Shown here piece after piece: positions 11,757 through 26,813 of a stretch of DNA of 64,000 bases. The first letter of the stretch is position 1; each line of letters begins with the position of its first letter. Both the position numbers and the translations under genes were made by a program. Source of the stretch: Globomyces pollinis-pini (lineage: Eukaryota; Chytridiomycota; Chytridiomycetes; Rhizophydiales; Globomycetaceae); contig MU621092.1 in NCBI GenBank assembly GCA_025399215.1, positions 124,001 to 188,000 of the forward strand, read 5' to 3'. Under the pieces are notes generated by a model. That model saw only the letters and a list, made by a program, of their open reading frames with translations. It was not told the origin of the DNA and did not search any database.

Positions 11757-14700
11757 ATGTCTGCAAAGGATTTGCAGGAAGATGAAAACCAACCTATGTT
11801 GGATAACAAAATTGGAAGCGACATAGCGATAGACAATCAAAGTCTTAAGCAAAGTGAGTCTGTTACTTCAATTTCAGCTATTATGGCTGCACGAAGAGCA
11901 GCTAGACATTTAGGACAAGGATCTAAATTTCAGTTGGCAAAGAATTCTAATACAGAATTGTCAAAGAACAAACCTTCAGAGGATGTTCAGGAGAATACTG
12001 CGGCAACAATATTTGATGAACTCCCTCCACAGATCAAGGACGTATATATTTATTAAGTAAATTTATTATCTAGGTCATATTCGATATCCAAAAGAAGACG
12101 GAGGAAATCGAAGTATTGGTGGACAGTTTTGCTATTTGGGAGCACTATGCGAATTCTGGAATCATTCTTTTTACAGTCTGGATTACATGGTTTATTACTT
12201 ATTTTCGAATCTCATTCGGATGGTTATTTTCTGCAATGATATTTCTGTCGATTGCATATTCGAAGAATATTCAACGATTAAGAATCAAAGTCAAAAACAA
12301 ATGCTTCAAGGAATTCTCTTTGAAACAAATGGACCAGGACAAAGAAAGTGTGGAATGGTTAAATCAGTTTCTGACTCGATTCTGGGTCAACTACGAACCA
12401 GGTCTTTCAGCATCACTCAAGGAAACCATTGATGGGACTTTGGAAACTCTAAAGGGTGGAGGCTTGGTAAAGCTTATATTGCATTAACGAATTCCTAGGA
12501 AGACATTAGGTTATCAGAGTTTACATTGGGATCTCAAGCACCTAGAATTGATGGACTGAAAACATTTGCATTTACCGATCAAGAAACATTGGTATACCAA
12601 ATCTATATTAATAAATTGGTAGATAATGGACTTAGACCTATCTTTTACACCATTCGATACCGATGATGTCAGTAAAGCAGAACAGAGACTGAAGGATCTT
12701 CGTAATGTGACAGTCTTACTTTTGGCGAAAATTGGTGTTGGTCCAGCCGCGCTGCCATTAACTATTGCTTTGAGAGAACTTTACTTAAGTGGTGTGTTCA
12801 GAGTTGAATTGAAGTTTATGAGTGCTTATCCTCATATCAAATCTATCGATATGTGTTTTCTTACAACTCCAACTCTTGACTTTGTTCTAAAGCCATTAGG
12901 AACAGTGGACGTGAATAAGGTAAAGTGTTGGATTTTAACCATAGATTGGTGGACTTGGTACGACTATTCGTAGTGCCATAGCGTACCAGCTTGATGCTGC
13001 GCTGGTGAATCCAGTAAAGCTGAATATTCCATTGGAAGAGTGGTTTGATGCAGAGGCAGGGCAAACTGAAAAACCAGTAGGAGTTTTGAGAGGTATGACG
13101 CTCTAAATTAATTTTAGCTACTATTATCCAAGCAAAAGGCATCAAGAATATAGATGTAGGAATCAGTGATCCAATGGCTTCTATCAAAATTGGAGGATCT
13201 GAAGTGGCAAGAACTAGGATTATCACCGATAGGTAACCTATCCAACATTGATAAGTAGTTTGGACCCTGAATGGTACGAAACTCATCACATTATCATATA
13301 CAAATCTACTCTAACCCAACTGAGTAATAAGTCGGACGAATTCCGAATTGAAATTGTATGCTTTTGGTTATTGATATTTAGCTTCATGAAACGCCAGTAT
13401 CGGTAAAAAAACTGGGTCATACTTCAGGGCTGTCATTGAGTCGCTGGATCAAACTATTGGGAGAATCGGAAAGTTCTCCAATAACGTCAGCAAAACCAGA
13501 AGAGGAAGATGGACAGGTTGAGAAAGAAGAGGTGGATGATTCATTTACGGATGAAATGAAAGATGATATGCTGGCCGAATGGGGCTCTCCATTAGATGAA
13601 TGTGGTTCGGTCTGGAAACGATTGATACTGAATCAGCAAAATGTGGGACAGGTTGAACTACAACTTTCCTACTTTCCAACCTTTCCTGAAGTTGAATCAA
13701 CCGCTATTAGTCAAATGGCTAAGAAAAGTGTTTGTGGGATCCTTGCTATCACAATACATCAGGCGAAAGAATTATCAACTGGAAAAGCTTCAGCAGTTAC
13801 GTGTGATGTTTACTCTGGCGACGATCTAGTCTTTTCAACTCCACCAAAAAAGAGAACTGCCAACCCTACTTGGGAGCACAAGCATCTAGTTTATTGCGAG
13901 GATGTCAACTTACTGGAGTACAGGCTAGCACTAAACAATCGTAATGAAGCACTTGGTGAGTGTTTGATTCCAGTCAAACGAGCTTTACAAGGCGATGATG
14001 ACTGGTACAAAATCTTCAAAACGAAAAGTGGAAATGGTGGTGGTGGGAAACTACGGGTTGGATTTAAATTTATACCAATCGATCTTTATCACTCTTCCGT
14101 TGATCTGGATAAAGCTTGGTGGAATGACCCGATTGGATTTTTGAGAGTGAATGTAAAGGAAGCAAAGGGATTAACAAACGTCGAATTAGTCGGTAAAATC
14201 TTGTCCTTTTTGATAAATAGGATATTCTGATCCATATTGTAAATTTTTCATCGCTGGTCGTGCTGTAGGTGTAACACATCATAAAGAAAATACGTTAAAT
14301 CCAATTTGGAATGAAACTTTTTACACTATTGCATACTCAACCAAGGAAGAATTAAATTTTGATGTGTTTGACTGGAATAATTTACAGAAAGACAAACTAC
14401 TTGGAAAAGTTACTCTACCTCTGGGTACTTTAATGTCATATTATGACAAAGCTAGAAAGTCTTTAGATCAGGATAGGATTGGTAAAATTGAACAAGATGG
14501 ATTTGAAGTCACACTAAAAGGTGAACGCACTTTGTCTATGTAACATTTTCTTATACGTTGACTTTATTAGTTGGTGCCCTTTGTATACAAGAGATGTCGT
14601 TGAAGACGATGGGGAAGTGGTCACTGATCAATTTTCCAAGAGTATCCTGGGAAGAGGGGCTCAAATAACATCCAAGATGAAGAAGGGGCTCAAACACACA

Positions 14701-16820
14701 TTCGCGGCAGAAAAGAAAGTCAAGCAGAAGGGCAGCATTCATTTTGAATTAGATTTCTTTGGAGTGGTGGTACCAGACTGTATTATAGCCAATAATGAAT
14801 TCGCTAATACGTTTTTTGATGATCTGGAAGGCATAGAGCCACCAAAGAGTGCCAAAAGCAATCCAAGATCTCCAATGGATCTTCCTGCGCCTGTTTCAAT
14901 TGAAGAAAAATCTAGCGCAATTCCTGTACCAAGTCCAAACCCAACCGTGGAAAAGCAAAGCTCAACAAGCAATTTAAAACAAGAATCAACTGAAAAACCT
15001 CAGTTAGATAAGCTTATAATACAACAAGACCAAAAGCCAGCAGATCCGATTTTAGAACTTACCTTAGAGGAGTCTATAAAGCAAATATTAAATAAGCATG
15101 GTATACAATTTTACTTAATCGAAAGACTCCGGGATCCTCAGAATAGGATTAACTGGTGGTGAATTTAATAGGAAAGTGAAGCCATACTTGATTGTCTATG
15201 CCAACGGAGAAGAGTTTTACAAAAGTCACACCGTTCCTATTTCTTCCACTACTCCATACTGGCATACAAGTAAAAATTACTCTTTAATAGTAGGTGTGGA
15301 TAAATTTATTTCAAAGTTTAAGGAAACTGTGTTCGAAATGCAACTTCGCGATCAGTTAGATGACGAGCCAAACGATCGCGATCCGTATTTAGGAATGTGG
15401 AAAGGTGATTTTATTCAAGAATTGCTTGGAAAGGGTCACTTTAAAGTACCATTTAAACAATACACTGTGGACGATATAAGTATTGGAGCACTCCCACAGG
15501 TTTCCACGGTCACCATGTCGTTTGGATTCATGCCTGTGAAACTCGATATCGACATGAGCGAAAAAACAAGTACAATGAACTGATATACTTACCAATTAGA
15601 TATGGGAATGTTAGTATTAGACATTATTTCTGCCAAAGATCTTCCCGCTGCTGATAGCAATGGTAAATTTTAAGTTATTCATAGTTTCAGGGTTTAGTGA
15701 TCCTTACTGTATTGTAAGTTTGAATGGCAAAGTGCTACACAAAACGAAAATTCACAAAAAAACTTTAAATCCCGAGTTTAATGAACGTTTCGAAATTCCA
15801 ATTATGACCAAGTTCCGTTCAACTATCAATATTCAAATAATGGACTTCAACAATGTACAAAAGCATGAAGAACTAGGACATTGTGAGATTCCGCTAGCGA
15901 AAATAGTTATCGAGGAGCCGATTTTCCAGTCTCTTTCACTTGATAAAGCTAACAAGGGTAGCTTAGATGTTGGGTTCATTTTTTATCCACAAGTATTGGA
16001 TAAAAAATGGTCAAATTTGGACGCGAATGACTCGAAACTAAAAACTGAAACCACCGGTTTAGGCAAATTTAGTAGAGGTGTTACGTCAGGAATAAGTGAT
16101 TTACTTGGCGGTAGCAGAAAACGTTCCAATAGTAAATTTTCAAACACGATTGGTATGTCTCAGCAAGGATCTCTAGAGTCTATTAGCGAGAAGGCAAAAA
16201 CTACAGCTTCCATTCTCCCTAACCACTTGCAGAGACCACCATCCACAGCATTTGATAACTTCACCAGTCCAAGTCGTAAGTCATCTGCAGAGTCAATAAG
16301 CAGTTATCCTGCCTTGACCTTAGAAGATGGTCATAGTTTAGCAGGTTCCGAATCCAGAGAATCTTTAGCACTAGAGCAACGTAAGAATCATCTTCATTTA
16401 TCTCTAGGGTGTAATGTAAAGATATTAGGTGCCCGCAACTTAAAGTCGGTCGATAATGGAGGGACTTCAGATCCATATATTAAGGTGTATAAATCAGGAG
16501 GAAAGCATTCACTTCATAAAACTCATGTGATAAAGAAAAATTTGAATCCAACCTGGGATAATGAAGTGTTTGACGCTAATTACACAGATATTCTACAGTT
16601 CAACATCTTTGACAAAAATGTCATTCAATCTGACGTTCCTCTTGGGCATGTAGAAGTGAATCTAGGAACTTTATTTCAGTCAACAGACACTATCGATTCT
16701 TGGTTCAGTGTTCAAGGTGGAGAAGGTGAAATTCATATATCAGCTACAACCAACTATAACCCAGCTCTGAAAAAGAAAACAAAGAAGTCAATTCTGTCAC
16801 TTGGTAAAAGGCAGGAATAG
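11757..16820 (+). CDS. Tricalbin-type ER-plasma membrane tether (SMP domain plus six C2 domains)
   Basis: Extended-synaptotagmin/tricalbin family: lipid-transfer tether between cortical ER and plasma membrane. 1,574 residues after removal of twelve introns of 25-32 nt (12042-12073, 12467-12498, 12592-12622, 12920-12944, 13093-13117, 13233-13258, 13356-13381, 14193-14220, 14540-14570, 15101-15125, 15570-15599, 15663-15690). Order: Ser-rich cytosolic N-terminus, hairpin membrane segment (IILFTVWITWFITYF... SAMIFLSIAYS), SMP domain starting ESVEWLNQFLTRFW, then six C2 domains. C2s numbers 3, 5 and 6 keep SDPY and LNPxW/FN signatures expected of Ca2+/lipid binding; numbers 2 and 4 look degenerate. 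A Ser-rich linker precedes the last C2. It ends 46 bp from a convergent gene. Confidence 0.92.
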
Positions 16821-16866
16821 TACTTTATCAATCATTAAAAAATTTTGTATTGCATCTATAGTTAAA

Positions 16867-17353
16867 TTATTTCATGAATCCATGTTTTTTTAATAATGAC
16901 ATTGCTACATTATTTATAATTCTAAATCTTTCAGGACCAATCTTTACTCCGCCATACCATCGAGTGACAATGACTACAACATCCAACGTATTTGATAATT
17001 CTAGCATACGAAGTAAACTACTTCCTGCACCCGTTTCCCCATCATTATCAAAACCTTGAATAATATTTCCATTTTGGTTCTTGTATCGAAATGCATGAAT
17101 TTGATGAGTTGCTTTAGAGTATAATCTAACATTATTGAATAGTATCAAACTTGTCGGAATGAATTTGTTTGAGTATAGTATCCATATCCTGTTTATCTTT
17201 TATAGTTGCAATAGATGATTGGAATTTACTCTTCTTTACAATAACTATATCAGAATGATGTATGGTATTCACCGCTCTGTATGATACCTTTCTTGGTCCC
17301 AATGAGCTCAACCGTTGTAAATCTACAAGTCGTTTTTGTATCCTCAAAATCAT
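16867..17353 (-). CDS. IMPACT/YigZ-domain protein without RWD domain
   Basis: UPF0029/IMPACT fold protein of 153 residues, one intron (17126-17150, 25 nt). Diagnostic pieces: KKSKFQSSIA, KATHQIHAFRY, DNDGETGAGSSLL, VVIVTRWYGGVKIGPERF. Yeast Yih1 and human IMPACT carry an N-terminal RWD domain that binds GCN1; here only about 30 residues precede the domain, so this is a stand-alone form like bacterial YigZ. The basic N-terminus MILRIQKRLVDLQRL could be a mitochondrial presequence, though that is inference. Start chosen at the ATG at 17353; a GTG-initiated extension to 17410 is unlikely in a eukaryote. It lies just downstream of MDL1 on the same strand. Confidence 0.85.
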
Positions 17354-17443
17354 TTCAAGGTAGATTTTACCAAGTTTCAATCCAATTGACAAAAAAAAAT
17401 TCAAGTGCACAGATTTAAAGTATCAAGATAGTTTATTTTCAAA

Positions 17444-19707
17444 CTACTCTTGTTCACCAATTAAATTGGCAAAGTGACCATTTTTCTGTACAAGTTCATC
17501 GAACGTGCCAGATTCGCATACTCTGCCTTTGGCTATCATAAATATTCTGTCAGCTTTTTGAATAGTAGACAAACGGTGAGCAATTGTAATAACAGTACGT
17601 CCCTCAATCAATCGATCAAGGGCTTGTTGCACTAAAGACTCTGAAGTCGCGTCAAGAGCACTAGTAGCTTCATCCAGTACTAAAATCTGTGGATTCTTTA
17701 ATAAGGCTCTAGCTATAGCTATTCTCTGTTTTTGACCACCCTATAATTTTAGTTCTACATCTTCGTTACAGAAATGGCCAGTCCTCGGTCACCAACATAA
17801 GTTTCATACCCTTTCGGAAATTGCAAAATAAAATCATGAGCATTGGCTTCCTTTGCTGCTTGATAAATCTCTTCATCGGTGGCATCTGGTTTACCATAAC
17901 GAATATTTTCTTTAATAGTAGTGGCAAATAGTACAGGTTCTTGAGACACCAGTCCCATCACCTTATCCCTCATCCAATTTGGATCCAGTTCTTTAATTGA
18001 AACTCCATCAATTGTAATTCGACCATTCAAAGGATCGTAAAATCGTAATAAAAGTTGAGCAATTGTGCTTTTACCAGATCCAGAATGTCCAACAATTGCA
18101 ACCGTCTCTCCCTGTTTTGTTAGACTTCAACTTGTATGTTACTGGTGATAAAGAAAATGAGAGATCTCTGAAAATTAGAGAATCTGCCCTGGTCGGGTAA
18201 GCAAATTCTACATTTTCAAATTGAACATTTCCATGTACTGGGATATGCTTTCCTTCTACACTTGTTAAAAAGAATGGCATTACGTGTGCTTTCGATTTTT
18301 GAGTTAGTTTGTAACAACTGAAAAATTCGTTCTCCAGCACCAGCACCTTTATTCAGACTGGTATAGAAAGAGCTTAGACCCACAATCGATGACCCAACTA
18401 AGAATATAAAGCAACAGCTTTTTACCATATGCAGTATAAAGGAAAAAACTGGATAGTTCTCCAATTGAAATTTCACCCATTTGTACCAAACTGCCTCCAT
18501 AATACAAAATCGCCAATATAACCAAATTTCCAGATAACCCCAACTATCGCGATATGAGTAGTTATCAACTTACACTTGAGTAAAAGACGGATGCTGCATA
18601 TCCTTCCTTCATTCCAAAATTATACACTCTTTGTGCGAGATTATTATAACTAAAAGTTAGTAGAGGATATTACTTTTCAATTTCATTTTTATCTTGTGCA
18701 AACGCTCTTACTGTTCGCACATTGCTCAACTTTTCTTCCGCGAATTTTGAAAGATCTGCTGAAGCATCTGTAACTTGTTGGGCCAACTTTCGAATGAATC
18801 TACCATAAATAACAGCCACGGTTGATATCAAAGGAACAATCATCATCATGGTCACCTACTGATCAACTAAATAGATTTTACAGTTAAATTCACATTGACG
18901 TACAGCATGGCAGCTAAACCAGCACTAGACATGACCAAACTACGTAATCCATCTGCAATGTTGCTCGTTAATGTTCTACCAATGACAACAGTATCTGTGG
19001 ATAATCGAGAAATCAATTCTCCACTTCTATTTGTGTCATGAAAATGCATATCCTGTTTTAAAACCTTTGCGAACAGAGCATTACGAAGTCGAGTAATAAC
19101 ACTAGGTAAAATGTTAAAATATATATTCTACCTTTCAGATGCCTTTGTCATTAAAATAATTCTTCCAGCATTAGCTGCTGCACCCACTAACAATTTAACT
19201 ATGACATCGAATACCCAGAAAGAACGCTAACAACGCACCAAATAAACCCGTGAGTGAACCCGTCATTTCTAATAAATCCTTCAACATTCCATTAGTATTT
19301 ATCATTTCTAATCCTCCGCTTTGGCTTTCACTTAAATTTTGAGTGACAATATCGATAATGGCACCCATAGACATTGGTACTGTCATAGTTACAGTTGAAG
19401 AGACACAGAGAAGTATCAATCCCAGTCCTACTGTCCCATATTCAGGACGAGAAAATTGCAACAAAGGAGTTAGTTGTTGATATAACGTTTTCTGTTTTGT
19501 AACTGGTGTCTCTGGTTTTTTATCAATGACCTCGATTGGTTTTTCTACTATTTCTTTATGATTTTGAATTGATTGTCGATTAAAGATTGACTTTTTAAAG
19601 TACAATGGAGTTGATTTTGAATGAAATTTCAAACTGAATTGATGGTTCAAATTCAAGAATTGATTGAATATCGACTTGTTCTGATAACGAAATCCTAATC
19701 TGAGCAT
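17444..19707 (-). CDS. MDL1: Mitochondrial inner-membrane ABC exporter, MDL1/ABCB10 type
   Basis: Half-size ABC transporter, 669 residues, nine introns of 24-31 nt (17741-17769, 18112-18142, 18256-18283, 18398-18425, 18544-18573, 18650-18673, 18856-18881, 19102-19131, 19187-19214). N-terminus ([12 protein letters not shown]...) is basic, as in mitochondrial presequences. A six-helix ABC membrane domain with the typical [12 protein letters not shown] and [20 protein letters not shown] coupling segments is followed by a complete nucleotide-binding domain: Walker [11 protein letters not shown]-loop SQEPVLF, signature ISGGQKQR (Leu of LSGGQ replaced by Ile), Walker [14 protein letters not shown]-loop IAHRLST. 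The intron 18650-18673 holds a perfect TACTAAC. Divergent from SDH3. Confidence 0.92.
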
Positions 19708-20025
19708 CTTTGATGAACAACAATCTTAAAGGCAAAGGAGTTTATCAAAAAAAATCTAATTTTACGTAAATCTTTGATTCCGATTAGTTCCGAGTTTTAT
19801 TAATAGTGTATTATAAGTAGTTTAGTTGGATTAACATTGTTATTTAACGAAAGTCTTTAAGAAAATACCAAAACTTGATATAGAATCTTTATAATTGTAT
19901 TGATATATTATTCATCGTGGTAGTTATATCAGTATTCAATAGTCTTTTTAACATCATTTCAGGCATAGTCCATTACATATTCTGATAGACCTAACAAATT
20001 TTCCCTAAATATTTTCATTTTTTTG
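19708..20025. promoter_or_regulatory. Divergent promoter region MDL1 / SDH3
   Basis: 318 bp between two start codons facing away from each other, strongly AT-rich. Both products are mitochondrial. I see no specific factor site. Confidence 0.5.
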
Positions 20026-20664
20026 ATGTTCGCAACCAGAAGTCTTGGATTATACTCTACTAGATTTCTAAAATCAAATGGTAAACAACAAGTTGCTGAA
20101 TCATAGTATCCAAATCATTCAGATGTATTCAACCTGCTTCCTCTCTTTTGGCATTTCGTTTTGCTTCTACAAATTTCAATGATGTAGATGCTCATAAACC
20201 AACTTTGGATATTGACCCATTCGCAAAAGCTGCTCGTTTAAAGAGACCTACTTCCCCTCATTTATTCATTTATCAACCTCAACTTACTTGGGTCATGTCT
20301 GGAGCATTTCGTGTTGTTAGTGTAGGACTTGGTGGATGTAATAATCATACTTGATTCTTATTTTTAGTACTTTACTTGACCGCAATGGGTTACGCAATTG
20401 CTCCATTAGAATCTGCTGCACTTGCTGCATATGTACACTCTTTCCCTTCATTACTTTTATTCCTTGGAAAGTTAACTATTGGAACTCCATTCTTTTTCCA
20501 TTGCTACAACGGAATGCGTCATTTGGTAAACAAGATCGAATCTTATTTTTTTATAGATTTGGGACACTGCATCTCAATTGAAAGTCAAAGATGTTTACAA
20601 AACAGGTCACATCGTACTAGGATTAACTGCAATCACTTCGGTATTGTTTGCTTTGTTCTATTAA
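20026..20664 (+). CDS. SDH3: Succinate dehydrogenase cytochrome b subunit (Sdh3/SDHC)
   Basis: Membrane anchor of complex II, 183 residues, introns 20081-20106 (26), 20338-20367 (30), 20526-20556 (31). Evidence: presequence MFATRSLGLYSTRF, then RPTSPHLFIYQPQL (family RPxSPHLxIY), three hydrophobic segments, and HCYNGMRHLIWD, the heme-ligand block. The usual SxxHR quinone-site motif reads SGAFR, so Ser and Arg stay but His is replaced by Phe. The second intron could also be read as 36 nt starting GTGGAT; I prefer the 30-nt GTAATA form, which keeps a canonical donor and frame. Confidence 0.9.
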
Positions 20665-20708
20665 ATAAACCACCTTGAGTTTCATTTTTTTCTTTTAGTT
20701 TTACCGCA

Positions 20709-21754
20709 ATGTTGAGTAGACTTGGCCAAATCCAATATTCAAAGATTTCTAGTAGAGTGAATCTAGCATCAACTTGGAGTCAATGCCGTTCTGTGGGAAA
20801 AACAAATATGCCTGCGATTTGGTGTCAAAGAGTTGGTTATGCATCACGACCATTATTGAAGAATGCTGCACCAAAAGCTTCTCCAAAAGCTGCTACAAGA
20901 GCAGCTCCTAAGCAGGATACAACAAAGGAAGACTTTTCTGTAATCTTTTGTCCTATGCTAATGTACTTAATAGAGAATGTCCACAAAGAGCATTGGATTG
21001 TTTATCTTGAGTGGCCTGGGATTAGCAAGTTGGTTCCTTTATGAGAAATATCAGCTTCAATTGGAAAAAGAGTCCCAAAAAGATAAACCTGAATCTTATG
21101 GTAAACCAAATATTGGTGGTTCCTTTGCATTGGTTGACCATGATGGAAAACCTGTGTCTGACTTGGATTTTAAAGGAAAGTACATGCTCATTTATTTTGG
21201 ATACACAGTATGTTTAAAGTTGATTGTTAATTAAAGTTCTGTCCTGATGTCTGTCCAGAAGAATTAGAAAAAATGGCGGAAATTCTTGATAGTTTAGGTA
21301 TTTAAAATGTCATTCAATACTAATATCTAGCCAAAAAAGGGTATGGAGAGGATAAGATTGTTCCTTTGTTCATTAGTTGTGATCCTAAACGTGATTCAAT
21401 CGCTTCAATTAGTGAATATGTCAAAGGTTAGTGCTTTTACTTCAACTTATATTCTCACTGTTCTAAACCTGTCATTTCATCACTCTTTATTGACTCTTTC
21501 TAGAATTCCATCCTAGATTAATTGGATTGACTGGAACCCATCAACAGATAAAAACAATGGCAAAGAAATTTAGAATGTATTACAGTGCTCCACCAAGAGC
21601 AGTTGACGATGATGAGCAGGATTATCTTGTAGATCACTCTATCTTTTTCTATCTAATGGATCGAGATGGTCAATTCCTTGCCACTTATGGAAGAAATGAT
21701 GATGCAAAGCAAATGGAAGAAAAAATGCTGTCTGTAATGTCTCAATCAGAATAA
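20709..21754 (+). CDS. SCO1: Copper chaperone for cytochrome c oxidase, Sco1 type
   Basis: Inner-membrane thioredoxin-fold protein delivering copper to Cox2. 290 residues; introns 20940-20973 (34), 21208-21236 (29), 21298-21330 (33), 21427-21503 (77). Layout: Ala/Lys-rich presequence, one membrane segment (SIGLFILSGLGLASWFLY), then the Sco domain with GGSFALVDHDGKPV, LIYFGYTFCPDVCPEEL (the CxxxC copper site, completed only by splicing), and a conserved His in VDHSIFFYLMDRDG. The last intron is among the longest in the window. It starts 44 bp after the SDH3 stop on the same strand. Confidence 0.93.
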
Positions 21755-21824
21755 ATTATATAAAGTGTCTCATTAAATTTTGTCATCATTATATGATAAT
21801 GAAAAGCATCTCCGATAGTGATGG

Positions 21825-21917
21825 TTGCCGTCAGTTCTGATTGATGCCGAGTGAGGAAGTAATTGAATTCTTTGCAGTCAGTTCTGATTGATGCCAAGTT
21901 GGGATGTAGTTGAATTC
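21825..21917. repeat. Tandem direct repeat, two 46-bp copies
   Basis: Copy 1 is 21825-21870, copy 2 is 21872-21917. Both contain GTCAGTTCTGATTGATGCC and end in TGAATTC, with scattered substitutions between copies. Confidence 0.85.
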
Positions 21918-22086
21918 GTATGCGATTAGGTTACAAGACCCAACTCCTGTCGCGTTCAAGACTGCCAACGTGACCTTATGAACAAGTCCACCAATTATTC
22001 TAAACGTTATCAAAAACTCTATCACAACGCTTTTAGTAACGTTAAAGTCTTAGATAATCTGAAACACTTCTCATACATGTCACTGA

Positions 22087-22207
22087 TCTGCCCCATCTAT
22101 TGCCACTGATTTGACTACAGTCAATGAACTGTCGAATATGCTCACAGTGGTCTGCCGCCTCTATCGCCGCTGATTTGACTACAGTCAACGATCCGTCGAA
22201 TATGCTC
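22087..22207. repeat. Tandem direct repeat, two ~57-bp copies, period 64
   Basis: Copies start at 22087 (TCTGCCCC...) and 22151 (TCTGCCGC...). Both contain TGATTTGACTACAGTCAA and GTCGAATATGCTC; most differences are transitions. Confidence 0.85.
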
Positions 22208-22354
22208 CATTGAAACCGAAACGAGATGGATTGAAATCCCTTTGGTTTGTGGAAGAGACTATCACTATTGAAACTAAGGACACGTTGACTCAGCACTATA
22301 AGTAACATTCCTTTATTTAATAAAAACAATATTCATTGGAGCAGTTGGATACGT

Positions 22355-23097
22355 TTAAATAGTGTTGCTTAGTTCCGGATCTTCAAGTTCTTTTTCTTCA
22401 ATTAGAATTGGTGCAGGAATAATTCCCAAATCATTTCTAACTTTCTCGATATCCATTTCAAACAAGTCCTCATACATTACATTCATCAAAAATTTGCTAG
22501 ATTGGCCACATTGTATTGCCCAAGGAATATATACGTTCATTAATCGTTCGCGTTCTGATGGTGACAGTCGTAGTGGGCCTACTAATGCTGACAAAGCGTT
22601 CATTGGTAATCCTGTTTGAAAGAATTCGAAATATTTTAGAGCTATTTCAGCTTCAGTAGCAATTGGCAAGTCTACGAGTGTATGCCAAAAATCATGAATT
22701 TGACGATATCGTAACATCACATATGCTAATTCAGGATCACCAATATATTTCACATCTGATCGAGAATCAGAGGTTATATTGTGGTCTTGCATAAATTTCT
22801 GGTAATGGTATCCAAAAGTATTTTTTGGTAATGCAGCCAAAGCAGAATAATCAATTGTAGAAGAGTTGATGATTGGTTTGATTCGAAGAATTTTCCTTCC
22901 AGCAGTATCTAATCGCATTTTCCTTCTCATTTGATGTATTGCAGATAAACCTGTAGTTTCTCCTAAAGCAGCAACCATATCTAAAAACGTCAATGGTTGT
23001 TCACGCACTTACCACCTCGTAAAGGGTTATTGAATGCTATCAACGCAGATTGAAGAGCAATTACAGATCGACAAAGTAAGCTTGGAGTGACTGGCAT
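22355..23097 (-). CDS. COQ4: Ubiquinone biosynthesis protein Coq4
   Basis: Matrix-face scaffold of the CoQ synthome; 236 residues, one intron 22981-23012 (32 nt). The zinc-type motif HDFWHTLVDLPIATEAE (HDxxHx11E) is intact. The first exon encodes MPVTPSLLCRSVIALQSALIAFNNPLRG, giving a presequence-like start and, across the intron, the family block NPxRxDMVAxLGETTG. The start at 23097 lies about 100 bp from the divergent mitochondrial EF-G start. Confidence 0.95.
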
Positions 23098-23197
23098 TTA
23101 GTATTTTGATGATTTGAATCTTAAGAAATCACTGGTTGATTTGTGAATTTTTTTAGGTTAAATTTTTTTTTAACTCTTGAATTCAATCGATAAAAAA

Positions 23198-25760
<2,563 letters not shown>

Positions 25761-26143
25761 GAATTATTTCAATAATAAATCATGATTCATATTTAATTTT
25801 GAAGGATTAAAGGATTGACTTCTCAGATAAGATCAAGTTTAAAGACCATTTATAATTGTAACTCAGTCACCAGCACTTAATACTGAGAAAGGTCGTCAAT
25901 CATGTCTCACCTCAAGTTAACATCATTGAAGTAATAATTAATCCCATTTACCGTATACAAATCAATCAACGAATTTCTTCTCAAAATCCTCGGATAATCA
26001 TCCTATTCTAGACAAAGCTCTTGTAGAATTGCTTGCCTTTGGAATCAGATAGGCCTATTGAGATTTGTTGGTTGAAATGAGATCAAAAAAAATTCGTTGC
26101 TTTTTCTTGAGTTTTTTCCCTTGTCCAAATCTAACAACAAAAA
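25761..26143. promoter_or_regulatory. Spacer between MEF1 and CNB1
   Basis: 383 bp, AT-rich. Contains AATAAA near 25773 soon after the MEF1 stop, and presumably the CNB1 promoter. No gene seen. Confidence 0.4.
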
Positions 26144-26705
26144 ATGGGAAATTATCAATCACAATTGACTGAAGTTATGGCAGCAACTAATTTCACTGAG
26201 GATGAAATCAAAAGATTATACAAGCGGTTTGTTAAAATGGACACAGATGGTTCTGGAACCTTAGAAAAGAGTGAGTTTTTACAACTACCTCAAATTGCGT
26301 CAAATCCATTAGCTCAAAGATTATTAGCTGTATTTGATATGGATGGTTCTGGAGATGTTGATTTCAAGGAGTTTTTGGTTGGAATTAGCGCGTTCTCAGC
26401 CAAAGGCAATAAGCTTGACAAACTAAAATGTAACAAATCTATTGGTGATTAATTCAATTATAGTCGCCTTTCAAGTTTATGATATTGATAGAGATGGTTT
26501 TGTTTCCAATGGTGAGTTGTTTTTAGTCCTTAAAATGATGGTTGGGAATAATCTTAAAGATGCTCAACTACAACAAATTGTTGATAAAACGATATTAGAA
26601 GCAGATCTTGATGGAGATGGAAAAGTTTCATTCGAAGAATTCACCCGAATGATTGAAGGAACGGATATTGCTCGTCAAATGGTTGTGGATGAAGGAAAGA
26701 TTTAA
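26144..26705 (+). CDS. CNB1: Calcineurin regulatory subunit B
   Basis: Ca2+-binding subunit of the phosphatase calcineurin. 175 residues, one intron 26430-26463 (34 nt). Four canonical EF-hand loops: [48 protein letters not shown]. The N-terminus MGNYQS fits N-myristoylation. Length and sequence match the family throughout, so assignment over other EF-hand proteins is firm. Confidence 0.95.
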
Positions 26706-26813
26706 AACTGATTAAGAATTGAAGAGATTAATAAATGACCTATTTGGTGAGATTGATATGGTTTTAAATTGTATACGTCACGTTATTCTTTATATACATC
26801 TCAATTGCAAAAA

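Larger units (their letters stand above)
21755..22354. other. Intergenic spacer with two tandem duplications
   Basis: 600 bp between convergent SCO1 and COQ4. It contains two unrelated direct-repeat pairs (listed separately), and is less AT-rich than other spacers. ORFs on the minus strand here (21831-22025, 22042-22329) run through the repeats and resemble nothing known. Confidence 0.6.
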
